NCBI GenBank assembly: GCA_030538585.1
Contig: JAUNTP010000015.1
Coordinates: forward strand, 1-32,095
Reading direction: 5' to 3'
Origin: Mobilicoccus sp.
Lineage (GTDB): Bacteria > Actinomycetota > Actinomycetes > Actinomycetales > Dermatophilaceae
Length of the DNA: 32,095 nucleotides
The notes beneath the pieces are model-generated. The model searched no databases. It saw nothing but the letters and a program-made list of their open reading frames with translations, and was not told the origin of the DNA. Position numbers and translations under genes: made by a program. Of this stretch, positions 1 to 7,969 are shown piece after piece (the stretch's first letter is position 1; every line of letters begins with the position of its first letter).

Positions 1-33
1 AAGCACGGCGACGAGAAGGCCGAGGCCCACTGA
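1..33 (+). CDS. C-terminal end of an upstream gene (partial)
   Basis: An open frame enters from the left edge and ends at TGA 31-33, encoding the ten-residue tail KHGDEKAEAH. A charged tail directly before an intergenic repeat block fits the end of a real gene, but ten residues cannot identify a family. Any frame would reach a stop soon, so this is only a plausible call. Confidence 0.35.
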   Translation, partial: KHGDEKAEAH

Positions 34-42
34 CCTCCCCCC

Positions 43-240
43 GTTGGTTGAGGAGCGAGCGAAGCGAGTGTCTCGAAACCACCGTGCCTATCGCAGTGAC
101 GTGGGCAGTGGTCTCGAGACGCTTCGCTCCTCCTTGGATCGAGGAAGGAGCGGAGCGACTGTCTCGAGATCGACCAACGGGGGGTGTGGCTATCGCAGTG
201 ACATCGCCAGTGGCCTCGAGACGCTTCGCTCGACCAACGA
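43..240. repeat. Palindromic intergenic repeat block 1
   Basis: Degenerate copies of a roughly 30-bp unit lie in both orientations, with arms GTTGGTCGAGGAGCGAAGC and GTCTCGAGACC or their complements: about 43-80, 110-140, 141-178 and 213-238. A second motif, CTATCGCAGTGAC, occurs twice (about 88 and 190), each time shortly before a copy reading TCGAGACGCTTCGCT. The block sits between two convergent gene ends (33 and 258). Related blocks lie at 10152-10354 and 27431-27700. It could form hairpins and act as a terminator, or be a REP-like non-autonomous repeat. No coding frame here is credible. Confidence 0.85.
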
Positions 241-257
241 GGCGCCGGCGAGCGGGG

Positions 258-737
258 TCAGGGGCCGGCGATGGCGCGCTTCACCTCGGCGACGTCGGGT
301 TTGACCATCGTCAGGAGTGCCTGGTGGGCGCGCTCGGCTGCGTCGCCGCCGGTGTGCATCGCCTCCCGATACGCCTCGGGGACGACCTGCCAGTTCAGGC
401 CGTACCGGTCGACGAGCCACGAGCACTGCATCGGTTGGCCGCCGTCGACGAGGGCGTCCCAGACACGATCCAGGTCCTCCTGGGTCTCCTGGAAGGTCTG
501 GAAGGACACCGCCTGGGTGAACGGGAACCCTGGTCCACCGTTGAGCCCGAAGTAGGGCCGCCCCTCCAGCTCGAACGAGACGCACAGCACAGTCCCTGCT
601 TCGAGACCCGCCGGGTGGCCCTCCTGCACGTACTGGACCGCCGACACGCGCGAGTCGGGGAAGACCGACACGTAGAACTCCGCCGCCTCGAGGGCGTTGC
701 CGTCGAACCACAGGCAGGGGGTGATGGGTGTGACCAT
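258..737 (-). CDS. VOC superfamily protein, PhnB/DUF1338-like glyoxalase fold
   Basis: A 159-aa protein with the pattern of the PhnB-like branch of the vicinal-oxygen-chelate family (3-demethylubiquinone methyltransferase-like Pfam group): PCLWFDGNALEAAEFYVSVF near the N-terminus, then FELEGRPYFGLNGGP, and CSWLVDRYGLNWQVVP. These proteins are small dimeric metal-binding folds, and most have no assigned substrate. The ATG at 737 follows a good Shine-Dalgarno (AAGGAG, 6 nt away); a longer open frame upstream is a shadow of the preceding gene. It is the last gene of a minus-strand cluster, 29 nt after the two-domain VOC gene. Family is confident; substrate is unknown. Confidence 0.88.
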   Translation of the reverse strand: MVTPITPCLWFDGNALEAAEFYVSVFPDSRVSAVQYVQEGHPAGLEAGTVLCVSFELEGRPYFGLNGGPGFPFTQAVSFQTFQETQEDLDRVWDALVDGGQPMQCSWLVDRYGLNWQVVPEAYREAMHTGGDAAERAHQALLTMVKPDVAEVKRAIAGP

Positions 738-766
738 GCTCGTCTCCTTCGTGGACGGGGGGTGCG

Positions 767-1552
767 TCAGCCGGTGAAGGACGGCTGCAAGAGCTGGAAC
801 GTGGCGCCCTGGGGGTCGCGGATGGTGGCGAGCGGGCCGTAGGGGGAGTCGACGGGGCCGTCGACGATCTCCGCGCCGAGCTCGTCCATCCGGGCGAGGT
901 CGCGGGTGAGGTCGTCGGTGGCGAGATAGACGCGCCAGTGCGACGGCACCCCGTCGGCGAAGACACCGCGGGCGTCGCCGAGGCCTGCGTATGCGGTCTC
1001 CTCCGCGCCGTGGGTGGAGTACTTCCAGTCGGCGTCCATGCGCGACACGTCCCAGCTCATGACGTCGCGGTAGAACGGTTCGGCGGCGTCGAAGTCCAGC
1101 GTCATGCACTCGAACCAGACTGCCGTGCCGGGCCGAAGCGGGAGGTCCATGCCTCCGACCTCGCCGGGCTGCCAGAGGCCGACTGCGGCGCCTGCGGGGT
1201 CGACGACCACCGCCATCGACCCGCGCGGTCCGACAGGCATGGGCTCGACGATGACCTTCGCTCCCGCAGAGCGGGCGGCTGCGGTCGTGGCCTCGATGTC
1301 GGAGGTCTGCAGGTAGACGTCCCACGAGGTGGGCACCTCCCCGCCTTCGGGGCAGGTCATCCCCACGGTTGACATGAGGCCCCCGACGAGGGCGTCGCCG
1401 GCGTGGATGAGGTGATAGTGGCCGTACTCCTCGCCCTGGTCGGTGATCGTCCAGCCGAAGAGGTCACCGTAGAAGGTGCGCGCACCCTCGGGGTCGCTGG
1501 TGGAGAGGTCGACCCAGGCGGGTGCGCCGTCGGGGCGGGTGTGGTCGGTCAT
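767..1552 (-). CDS. Two-domain VOC family protein (glyoxalase/bleomycin-resistance fold)
   Basis: A 261-aa protein made of two glyoxalase-like units. The first starts PAWVDLSTSDPEGARTFYGDL and runs to about residue 118; the second starts with AVWFECMTLDFDAAEPFY at about residue 132. Each has the beta-alpha-beta-beta-beta layout of VOC modules and an FY(G/R)D motif. Tandem VOC proteins of this kind are common in actinobacteria and include hydrolases and dioxygenase-like or resistance proteins, so the reaction cannot be named. The ATG at 1552 has GGAG about 7 nt upstream. It lies between the AraC regulator and the PhnB-like gene on the same strand, which suggests shared regulation. Confidence 0.87.
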   Translation of the reverse strand: MTDHTRPDGAPAWVDLSTSDPEGARTFYGDLFGWTITDQGEEYGHYHLIHAGDALVGGLMSTVGMTCPEGGEVPTSWDVYLQTSDIEATTAAARSAGAKVIVEPMPVGPRGSMAVVVDPAGAAVGLWQPGEVGGMDLPLRPGTAVWFECMTLDFDAAEPFYRDVMSWDVSRMDADWKYSTHGAEETAYAGLGDARGVFADGVPSHWRVYLATDDLTRDLARMDELGAEIVDGPVDSPYGPLATIRDPQGATFQLLQPSFTG

Positions 1553-1618
1553 CGTGGTCTCCAGTTCAGATCGGTGGGTCCTCGGGTACGGTCCCGACGC
1601 TAGGCGGGCGCCGCACCC

Positions 1619-2413
1619 TCACGACACTCCGATCTTGCGCAGTGCGGGCAGGGCCGTGAGGATCGGCGTCTCCCACCCGCGGGCGGGCCGGAAACCTACC
1701 TCGACCTCGCAGGCCGTCGTGAGGGGTGCCGGGTGCATCCCCACGTGCGGCGCGTCGTCGGCGAGGTGGGTCAACGGGTCGGTGACGTCGGGCACGACGG
1801 TGGCCAGCAGCCACGGATGCCCCGGCGTGACCGGCAGCGTCATGTCGCCTTCACCCCGCCGCATGGCTCCGGCTCCGGGGACGCCCACGGGAACGGGGTG
1901 CGGGTACAGCCCCACCCACACCAGGGGCTCGCGGCCGACCTCGGTGGCCGGTGGCAGGTGAACGCGGATCGAGATCGTGCCGGCCCCACCACTTCCGACC
2001 CGAAACGGCGGGGCCGTGCTCGACGTCACCTCGTCGGCCAACCGCTGCAGGTCACCGGGCGCCACCCCGACCTGCTCTCGAAAGCGTCGGATGAAGGTGC
2101 CCGGTGAGGAGAACCCGACCTCGTGACAGGTGTCGACGACCGACAGCCGCTCGGTGAGGAGCAGCCGTTTGGCCAGGTGAAAGCGGTGCGCGGCGAGATA
2201 GCGGATGGGCGAGATGCGGACGGTGGCCGTGAAGGCCCGCGCGAGGTGGAACGGGCTGTACCCCACGGCGTCGGCGACGTCGGCGAGCGTCACCGTCTCG
2301 GTGACGTGCCCGCGCAGAAAGGCGGCAGCCTGCAGCGCGGCGCGCTCGGCGTCACCCATCGAGGCGCAGCCGAGCACCTCCGCGCTCGAGGCGGCGCCGA
2401 CGGCCTCACCCAT
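1619..2413 (-). CDS. AraC-family transcriptional regulator with C-terminal effector-like domain
   Basis: A 264-aa protein with two AraC helix-turn-helix motifs near the N-terminus: TLADVADAVGYSPFHLARAF (about 42-61) and the second helix pair ending VGFSSPGTFIRRFREQVG (about 98-115). The remaining half has no motif I can assign and probably binds a ligand. The start at 2413 overlaps the stop of the upstream VOC gene by 8 nt, implying translational coupling; an internal ATG at 2359 is an alternative. AraC genes interleaved with VOC genes usually regulate them. A longer upstream frame through 3313 runs antisense to the neighbouring membrane-protein gene and is rejected. Confidence 0.87.
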   Translation of the reverse strand: MGEAVGAASSAEVLGCASMGDAERAALQAAAFLRGHVTETVTLADVADAVGYSPFHLARAFTATVRISPIRYLAAHRFHLAKRLLLTERLSVVDTCHEVGFSSPGTFIRRFREQVGVAPGDLQRLADEVTSSTAPPFRVGSGGAGTISIRVHLPPATEVGREPLVWVGLYPHPVPVGVPGAGAMRRGEGDMTLPVTPGHPWLLATVVPDVTDPLTHLADDAPHVGMHPAPLTTACEVEVGFRPARGWETPILTALPALRKIGVS

Positions 2414-2801
2414 CGAGATGGTGAGCCGGGGCGTGATGCGCCTGGTAGAGGAGCATGTCGTCGGCGCCCGGGACGGCGAGCATGATGCCGCGCCCGAAGC
2501 CCATGTCCTGCACGTCACCGGAGAACTCCGCTCCCCGCGAGCGAAGCTCCTCGACGGTCGCGTCGAGGTCGTCGCACATGAGGGAGATCTCGTGGTGAGA
2601 AGAGCTGCTCCAGCCTCCCTCGCCCGAGGTGGGGTGGACCCCCATCTCGCTGCGTCCGGTGCCGAAGATGAGCCACGAGTTCGGGTCGTCGCTGCCGCTG
2701 GAGTCGGGGACGAACGGCCAGCGCAGGACATCTTTGAGGAAGGCCCGGGTCGCGGCCGCGTCGTCGGAGTAGATGAGCGTGTGCACCGCCGTGATCGCCA
2801 T
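2406..2801 (-). CDS. Single-domain VOC family protein
   Basis: A 131-aa single VOC module: it starts MAITAVHTLIYSDDAAATRA, followed by FLKDVLRWPFV, and ends with PGADDMLLYQAHHA, a typical last strand of glyoxalase-like proteins. It is the first gene of the minus-strand VOC/AraC cluster and overlaps the AraC gene by 8 nt. The ATG at 2801 fits the family N-terminus and has a TATCGT hexamer 7 nt upstream and no Shine-Dalgarno, so the transcript is probably leaderless. A longer frame to 2864 would bury that promoter. Function beyond the fold is unknown. Confidence 0.85.
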   Translation of the reverse strand: MAITAVHTLIYSDDAAATRAFLKDVLRWPFVPDSSGSDDPNSWLIFGTGRSEMGVHPTSGEGGWSSSSHHEISLMCDDLDATVEELRSRGAEFSGDVQDMGFGRGIMLAVPGADDMLLYQAHHAPAHHLDG

Positions 2802-2808
2802 GGGTTCG

Positions 2809-2814
2809 ACGATA
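2809..2814 (-). promoter_or_regulatory. -10 box for the VOC/AraC operon
   Basis: TATCGT on the minus strand, 7 nt before ATG 2801. No Shine-Dalgarno lies between them, as expected for a leaderless transcript. The -35 region is poor (TGTCGG 17 nt further up). Confidence 0.5.
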
Positions 2815-2895
2815 GTGGCGGCCACCGACAACCGACAGACCCCGACCGCCAACTCCCGCGCCATGACCGATATGTCGCATCGCTGCTCCCGGCAT

Positions 2896-2901
2896 TAGGG
2901 T
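2896..2901 (+). promoter_or_regulatory. -10 box for the membrane protein-PNPOx-DinB operon
   Basis: TAGGGT followed by 7 nt and ATG 2909, with no Shine-Dalgarno. It faces away from the VOC/AraC promoter in a 107-bp divergent intergenic space. Confidence 0.45.
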
Positions 2902-2908
2902 GGCGCAG

Positions 2909-3670
2909 ATGAGCACGCTCGAGGTGATCGGTCGGATGGAGCCCTACGGGCTCACGCACGCGCTCGTTCTGCTCACCACGGCCGTGGCTGCCGCGGCGTT
3001 CACGTGGGCCGCACGCACCCGCCACGGCGAACGGATCCTCGCTGCCCTCGGGTGGATCCTTCTGCTCAGCAGCCTCGGATGGCTCATCTGGTGGTGGATG
3101 CCGGAGCGTTTCGACCTGCGCCATTCGCTGCCGTTCCACATCTCCGATTGGCTGCGGGTCATCTCGGCCGTCGCCCTCATCACCCGCGCGGGGTGGGCGG
3201 TGGTGCTGTCGTTCTACTGGGGCCTCACCCTCAATCTTCAGGCGTTCCTCACCCCGGCGCTGGTGTACTTCGAGAACCCGCCGCTGGAGTTCGGCATGTT
3301 CTGGTTCTCCCACGGGGTCGCGCTGGTCGCGCCCATCGCCATCGTGTGGGGGTTGGGCTACCGCCCCACGTGGCGCGGCTTCGCGGCGGGCTTCGGGCTG
3401 ACGCTCGTGTGGCTGGCGATCACCCTCACGGTGAACGCCGCCCTCGGCGCGAACTACGGGTTCGTCAGCGAACCGCCCGACGTGGCCTCCGCGATCGATC
3501 TTCTCGGGCCGTGGCCGTGGTACCTGGTGTCGTTGGCTGCGATCCTGTTCGTGGCCTGGGCGCTCATGACATGGCCGTTCACGACCGCCAGAACCCAGGA
3601 GCGCACCGTGCCCACGTCGTCGTCGCTGCTGCGGCGCCGACCGCTCACCGACGATGGGATTCCCGCATGA
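2909..3670 (+). CDS. TIGR02206-like integral membrane protein (YwaF/TMEM164-type)
   Basis: A 253-aa polytopic membrane protein with about seven hydrophobic segments (from LTHALVLLTTAVAAAAFTWA to LVSLAAILFVAWALMTW). Motifs recall the TIGR02206/YwaF group: LPFHISDWLRVISAVAL after the third segment, the polar FWFSHGVALVAPI, and VNAALGANYGFVSEPP. The family is bacterial and uncharacterised. The start at ATG 2909 is chosen from the leaderless -10 box; a GTG at 2900 would also keep frame. The stop overlaps the next start as ATGA, so this gene and the PNPOx-like gene are coupled. The C-terminal tail is cytoplasmic-looking and basic. Confidence 0.8.
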   Translation: MSTLEVIGRMEPYGLTHALVLLTTAVAAAAFTWAARTRHGERILAALGWILLLSSLGWLIWWWMPERFDLRHSLPFHISDWLRVISAVALITRAGWAVVLSFYWGLTLNLQAFLTPALVYFENPPLEFGMFWFSHGVALVAPIAIVWGLGYRPTWRGFAAGFGLTLVWLAITLTVNAALGANYGFVSEPPDVASAIDLLGPWPWYLVSLAAILFVAWALMTWPFTTARTQERTVPTSSSLLRRRPLTDDGIPA

Positions 3671-4290
3671 TCGGCAACCGCCCCCTCCCCCTGCCGCCGG
3701 AGGCCCAGCGCGGGCCAGGCCGCGACCTGTCCTTTCGCGACCGCCTCTCCCGCATCCCGGCGCTCACCGGCACTCCCGCGGCTCTCGACACCGACCACCT
3801 TCCGGCGGGTCCGGTCGAGATGTTCCTGTGGTGGTTGGACGAGGCCGTCGCGGCCGACGTGCCCGAGCCACGCTCGGCCACCCTGTCCACCGTCGACGCC
3901 GACGGTCTTCCGGACGCGCGGGTCCTTGTGCTGCGGGATCTCGGCGAGCGCGGGTGGGCGTTCGGGAGCACCCGGTCGAGCCGTAAGGGCGAGCAGCTCG
4001 CGGCGCAACCGGCGGCGGCCTTGAGCATGTGGTGGCAGCCGCAGATGCGCGCGGTCCGTCTTCGCGGCCCGGTCGTGGAGGCGAGCCGCGAGGAGAGCGA
4101 CGCCGACCTGGCCCGCCGCCACCCCGACGCCCGCGCCCGGATCGCCGACGGCGACTGGCAGGTGTGGTGGCTGCGGCCGCAGCGTGTGGAGTTCTGGCAG
4201 GGCGCCCAGGACCGTGGCCACACCCGCATCATCTACACGCGCACCACCGAGGCGTGGACGCACGAGGTCACGAGCGAAGGGTCGAACTGA
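3667..4290 (+). CDS. Pyridoxine/pyridoxamine 5'-phosphate oxidase-like FMN protein
   Basis: A 207-aa protein with the PNPOx split-barrel signature: a PEPRSATLSTVDADGLPDARV strand pair with RVLVLRDL, the FMN-phosphate motif RSSRKGEQLAAQP (about residue 106), WWQPQMRAVRLRGPV, and the substrate-side WWLRPQRVEFWQG. True PdxH oxidises pyridoxine or pyridoxamine phosphate to PLP with O2. Most of the core is present, but the C-terminus reads WTHEVTSEGSN and lacks the usual terminal L.P, so a pyridoxal-phosphate synthase role is likely rather than proven. It is coupled by ATGA to the upstream membrane protein and followed one base later by a DinB-like gene. Confidence 0.8.
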   Translation: MIGNRPLPLPPEAQRGPGRDLSFRDRLSRIPALTGTPAALDTDHLPAGPVEMFLWWLDEAVAADVPEPRSATLSTVDADGLPDARVLVLRDLGERGWAFGSTRSSRKGEQLAAQPAAALSMWWQPQMRAVRLRGPVVEASREESDADLARRHPDARARIADGDWQVWWLRPQRVEFWQGAQDRGHTRIIYTRTTEAWTHEVTSEGSN

Positions 4291-4291
4291 C

Positions 4292-4819
4292 ATGTGGGTA
4301 CACACTCGTGATGTGGTGCGCGACGCAGCATCGCGTCCGGTTGCATCGTCCGCGGCCGTACTGAGCGGTCTGAGCCTCGAGGACGCCCACCACCGCCCGC
4401 AGGACCGCGGCAACTCCATCGCGTGGCTCGTGTGGCATGCGGCGCGACAGATGGACGTGCAGACCGTCGAGCTGAGCGGCGACGACACGGTGTGGTTCTG
4501 CGGAGGATGGGCCTCCCGGCTGGGTGTCGACCGCGACGAGGGCGACTTCGGCCTCGGCGACTCCGGCGAGGACGTGGCCGCGCTGCGGATCTCAGACCTC
4601 CCGGCCCTGCAGGAGTATCTGGCCGCCTGCGTCGACGCCCTCGTCGCCTACGCCGACACGCTCAGCGGCAGCGATCTCGGCGTGGTCATCGACGACTCCT
4701 ACGACCCTCCGGTCACCCAGGCGGTGCGGTTGGTGAGCATCATCGACGACGCCGCCGTCCACATCGGCCAGGCCGGCTACGTGCGGGGCTTGCTCGACGG
4801 GTGGACGATCGGGGTCTGA
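4292..4819 (+). CDS. DinB/DUF664-like protein
   Basis: A 175-aa protein with the four-helix-bundle pattern of the DinB/DUF664 superfamily, which includes mycothiol-dependent and metal-binding enzymes. Candidate metal ligands are His in AWLVWHAARQMD (H49) and His in DDAAVHIGQAGYVRGLL near the C-terminus, each set on an amphipathic helix. The ATG at 4292 starts one base after the PNPOx stop, so the two are probably co-translated. Its stop is only 4 nt from the stop of the convergent transporter gene. The catalytic role is unknown; mycothiol transfer or bacillithiol-like chemistry is a family-level possibility only. Confidence 0.78.
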   Translation: MWVHTRDVVRDAASRPVASSAAVLSGLSLEDAHHRPQDRGNSIAWLVWHAARQMDVQTVELSGDDTVWFCGGWASRLGVDRDEGDFGLGDSGEDVAALRISDLPALQEYLAACVDALVAYADTLSGSDLGVVIDDSYDPPVTQAVRLVSIIDDAAVHIGQAGYVRGLLDGWTIGV

Positions 4820-4823
4820 CCGC

Positions 4824-5777
4824 TCAGGACCGCTCGCGGTGCCGGGCCACCTGGGACAGCACTGCGAGGATCGGAAGCTCGATGAGTGGCCCGACGACGA
4901 GCGCGACGGCGATGAGCGGCTGGTGCGGGAACGCGACGACAGCGATCGCGAGCGCGATCGGTGAGTTGCGGGCCGTGACGACCATCGTCAGGGTGACGCG
5001 CTGCGGCCCATCGAGACCGAGCACTCGAGCTGTCAGGGTCGCGAGGAGCGGGAGCGCGACGAAGAAGACGAGCAGCGGCGGCAGGAGCGCGGCGATCTGC
5101 GCGCCGTGTTCGGCCACGACGGGAGCCTGCCAGGCGAACATCGCGACCACGGCCAGACACAGCGCGGGCACGATGACCTGCCCGGCGAGCGCGTCCACCC
5201 GCTCCCTCGAGCCCGGTCGGTGAACGTCGGCGCGCGAGGTGGCCCAGCGCACGATCAGGGCGGCCACCAGCGGGACACCGAGGACGATGACGACGGCCTC
5301 CACCAGGGTCGCGGCGTCGACGGCGGCGGCCTGGCCCCCGAGCAGGAGCACGTACACGGGCAGCAGGAGCAGTTGCAGCACGAGGTTGACCGGCAGCAAC
5401 GCCGCCGCGATCCCGGTGTGCCCGCGCGCCATGGCGGTGAAGACGAGGTACCAGTCGGTGCACGGAGTCACCAGCAGGAGCAGCAACCCGATGCGCAGGT
5501 CGGGCTGCCCGGCCAACAGGCTGACGCCGAGCCCCCACGCGAGGAGGGGTGTGACGATGAAGTTGAGGGTGAGGCTTGACGCGACCAACGGCAGCGAACT
5601 GCGCACCTCCCCCACGTGCGTCGCGTCCATGCGCACGAACACCGCCGTGAGCATGAGCAGGAGCGCGGGCAGCACGACGTACTGACCCCAATCGCCGGAG
5701 GTCGCCGTACCGAGCCACAGGCCCAGGAGCGCGGCGAGCGTCACGAGGACACTCTGCAATCGCTCAGCCCACGACAT
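4824..5777 (-). CDS. ACR3/BASS-family arsenite-type efflux permease
   Basis: A 317-aa membrane protein with about ten hydrophobic segments. It contains the TPCTDWYLVFTAMARG segment, corresponding to the conserved (A/T)PCT region with the cysteine of ACR3 arsenite carriers, and VTARNSPIALAIAVVAFP, corresponding to the ARN motif of the second half. ACR3 proteins export As(III) using the proton gradient; bile-acid/sodium symporters share the fold. There is no arsR, arsC or arsenite-binding regulator beside it, so arsenic as substrate rests only on family. A GGAGG-rich stretch lies before ATG 5777. It is 119 nt downstream of the CotH gene on the same strand. Confidence 0.78.
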   Translation of the reverse strand: MSWAERLQSVLVTLAALLGLWLGTATSGDWGQYVVLPALLLMLTAVFVRMDATHVGEVRSSLPLVASSLTLNFIVTPLLAWGLGVSLLAGQPDLRIGLLLLLVTPCTDWYLVFTAMARGHTGIAAALLPVNLVLQLLLLPVYVLLLGGQAAAVDAATLVEAVVIVLGVPLVAALIVRWATSRADVHRPGSRERVDALAGQVIVPALCLAVVAMFAWQAPVVAEHGAQIAALLPPLLVFFVALPLLATLTARVLGLDGPQRVTLTMVVTARNSPIALAIAVVAFPHQPLIAVALVVGPLIELPILAVLSQVARHRERS

Positions 5778-5896
5778 CGCGCGCCCTCTCCTCCGTGCCG
5801 CTCACGCTCGCACGGTAATGGACCGCGTCGGCGCCGCCGGCATCGGCGTCGAGAACCGCAGGGGCGACCCGGTGGCTCGGCGGGCGACCGCCGGGA

Positions 5897-7777
5897 TCAG
5901 CGCTCGGACAGGCGCAGCACCGTACCGGAGGGGTTGGCCGCGACCTCCTTGCCGCTCACCCAGTTGCTGATGGCATTGGCGTCACCGGCGAGCGGCACCC
6001 AGGTGTTGCCCTGGCGGCGATCCATGCGCAGATCCCACTGACCGCCGGTAGCGGTGCGCTCGCGGTACCAGTTCTCGGCCGGGGCGCCGACGAAGCTCTC
6101 GATCTCGTTGCGGAAGAACAGTGTCAGCTCACCGGTGACTCGGCCCCGGTCGGTCGAGAGCGTCCACTCGCGGTCGACGTCCCCGCCCGTCACCTGCTCC
6201 ACGGTGAGGCTGAGGTTGACGTTCTGACCGCTCACGGAGTCCACATCGAACCACCCGAGCGTGAAACCCTTCGCGTCGGTGAGGGTCACGCGTTCGCCGA
6301 CCATGCTCCGGTTCACCGCGGCCGTGGCGGTGTTCCGCTCCCCCTCGATGGGGTCGAGACGACGGTCGAGGAACGCGTAGCGCAGGTCGACGTAGTCCAG
6401 CAGCGCCTGCACGTGCTGGGCGTGACGGCCCCACTCGCCATGGTGCTCGCCGGGGTGGCGCTGGAACACCTCGGGCGAGGTCGGGTCGATGGCGAGCACG
6501 TCGGTGAGCGAGCCGGAGATCGCCGACGTGCGCTGCTCGAAGTACTCGGGGGTGAACACCTCGTCCATGAGGTGACGCAGGCGCGCATCGAAGCGGGCCC
6601 TCAGCGTCGGGTCGTCGAGGACCTTCTGCACGAGCAGGTTGTCGTAGTGGGTGCGGATCTCGTACTCGTAGGCGAAGTAGTCGTTCTCGGCGCCAAAGCG
6701 ATCACCGCGCCAGTGCGACCCGAACGTCAGGTCCTTGTCCCAGGGGATGACGACCCACTTGGGGTCGTCGTCGAACTGGTTGTGGAACAGCCAGTAGTCG
6801 TCGCCGAACGCGTCGACGTCTCCGACGATCATGTGGATCGCGAGCCAGTCGAGGTAGATGTCGGCGTCGAAGGTGTCCTCGAACTCCGCGGCGAAGCTGC
6901 GGCCCTGCGCGGCGGCGTCACCGAAGATCCATTCGTTCGACCAGCGGTGCAGGGCGAGCGGTGCCGAGAGGTCGGTGTCGTCCTCGTCGGGCAGGCGACG
7001 CCAGCGCCACCACTCGTCGTACAGCGCGGTGACCTCCTCGTCGCTCTTGTCGCGCACGTCGAAGCCGAACATGCTGTCGGGCAGGTCGGGAGCGTCGCGG
7101 AACTCGTCCCGCACGAGGGTGATGTTGTTGCGCTCGGAGCCGCCGCCGGTGACGAAACCGAGGTCGGCCATGAGGTTCTGGTCGATGCGCTGCACGTGGG
7201 TGTGCAGCCCCTCGTACACCTCGTTGTGGTGCAGCATCACGTGGCGGGTCTGCGGGCCGGGGCGCTCGAGGGTCTCGAACATGCCCATCGAGAGGCGATC
7301 CTTCATCAGCGTCGGATCGGTCCACATGGCGTTGGCGTTGAGGCGCGACTGACCGCGGTCCTCCTCGCGGTAGGCGAGGAAGCTGTCGGGCCCCTGGATG
7401 CGGTCGTCGAAGCGGATGTTGAACGACTTCTTCGGCAGGTACCGCGTCGAGGAGCCGCGGAAGCGGAAGCCCTCGGGGTCGAGGTCGATGCAGTCGGCGC
7501 CGGCCTGGCCGCGCGGCGCGTACGCGCACAACTCACCGGGCAGGATGCGGTCGCCGGACTCCACGTCGCGGGAGTAGAGCAGGTCGAACCCCTCACCGGG
7601 AGTGCCGTCGTCGGCGGTGTGGTCGTACAGGTACATCGGGATCGGGGCGCGGGCATCCTCAGCGAGGATCTCGTCGAGGTCGGCGGCGTGGCTCGGCAGG
7701 GCGGCGGGAAGGCCGACACCGACGGCCAGGGCCACGCTCGTGGCCAGGGTGCGGCGGGCGCGAGTCAGGGCACTCAT
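5897..7777 (-). CDS. Secreted CotH-kinase-family protein
   Basis: A 626-aa protein with a Sec signal peptide (arginines at 6-9, hydrophobic 11-25, cleavage after SHA at 31). The CotH domain covers about 45-480: FRFRGSSTRYLPKKSFNIRF (104-123) gives the RG and Lys pattern, ITLVRDE lies at 219-225, and DDYWLFHNQ (326-334) with IPWDKDLTFG (344-353) supplies the conserved acidic pair. CotH proteins are atypical kinases that phosphorylate spore-coat proteins in Bacillus; in actinobacteria the targets are unknown. Cysteines 84 and 96 could form a disulfide. The last 140 residues form a separate beta-rich region. ATG 7777 follows GGAGAGA. It is probably exported, and substrate and partner are unassigned. 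Confidence 0.83.
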   Translation of the reverse strand: MSALTRARRTLATSVALAVGVGLPAALPSHAADLDEILAEDARAPIPMYLYDHTADDGTPGEGFDLLYSRDVESGDRILPGELCAYAPRGQAGADCIDLDPEGFRFRGSSTRYLPKKSFNIRFDDRIQGPDSFLAYREEDRGQSRLNANAMWTDPTLMKDRLSMGMFETLERPGPQTRHVMLHHNEVYEGLHTHVQRIDQNLMADLGFVTGGGSERNNITLVRDEFRDAPDLPDSMFGFDVRDKSDEEVTALYDEWWRWRRLPDEDDTDLSAPLALHRWSNEWIFGDAAAQGRSFAAEFEDTFDADIYLDWLAIHMIVGDVDAFGDDYWLFHNQFDDDPKWVVIPWDKDLTFGSHWRGDRFGAENDYFAYEYEIRTHYDNLLVQKVLDDPTLRARFDARLRHLMDEVFTPEYFEQRTSAISGSLTDVLAIDPTSPEVFQRHPGEHHGEWGRHAQHVQALLDYVDLRYAFLDRRLDPIEGERNTATAAVNRSMVGERVTLTDAKGFTLGWFDVDSVSGQNVNLSLTVEQVTGGDVDREWTLSTDRGRVTGELTLFFRNEIESFVGAPAENWYRERTATGGQWDLRMDRRQGNTWVPLAGDANAISNWVSGKEVAANPSGTVLRLSER

Positions 7778-7969
7778 GAGTGTTCTCTCCGTCGAGGGGC
7801 CGGGGGGAAACGCTCCTTCAACGGTAGGAGGCGACCGGCCGGCGCATCCTTCCCCGAGGTGAACGCCTGCGCACCAGCGCGCGGCGCCTTCGTGAACCGG
7901 ACACGGTCGACGAGATGGGCTGCAGCAGGGGGTGGCGGGTCTAGACAGCGAACGTCGGCGTCCCGACTG
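7778..7969. other. Intergenic region upstream of the CotH gene
   Basis: About 190 nt between the start of the CotH gene and the stop of the TetR gene, both on the minus strand. It holds the Shine-Dalgarno of the CotH gene. I see no convincing -35/-10 pair, terminator or small gene. Confidence 0.6.

Noticed and set aside
1619..3313. Long open frame (564 aa) upstream of and including the AraC gene
   Set aside because: Its first 300 residues are antisense to the membrane-protein gene and overlap a VOC gene in another frame; only the AraC part shows family motifs.
4824..5777. Full ars resistance operon
   Set aside because: Only the permease is present; no arsR, arsC or arsenic metallochaperone lies nearby.
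7771..7782. CACTCATGAGTG palindrome over the CotH start codon as an operator
   Set aside because: Only 12 bp, single copy, overlapping the start codon and the Ser codon; can arise by chance and no regulator is adjacent on that side.
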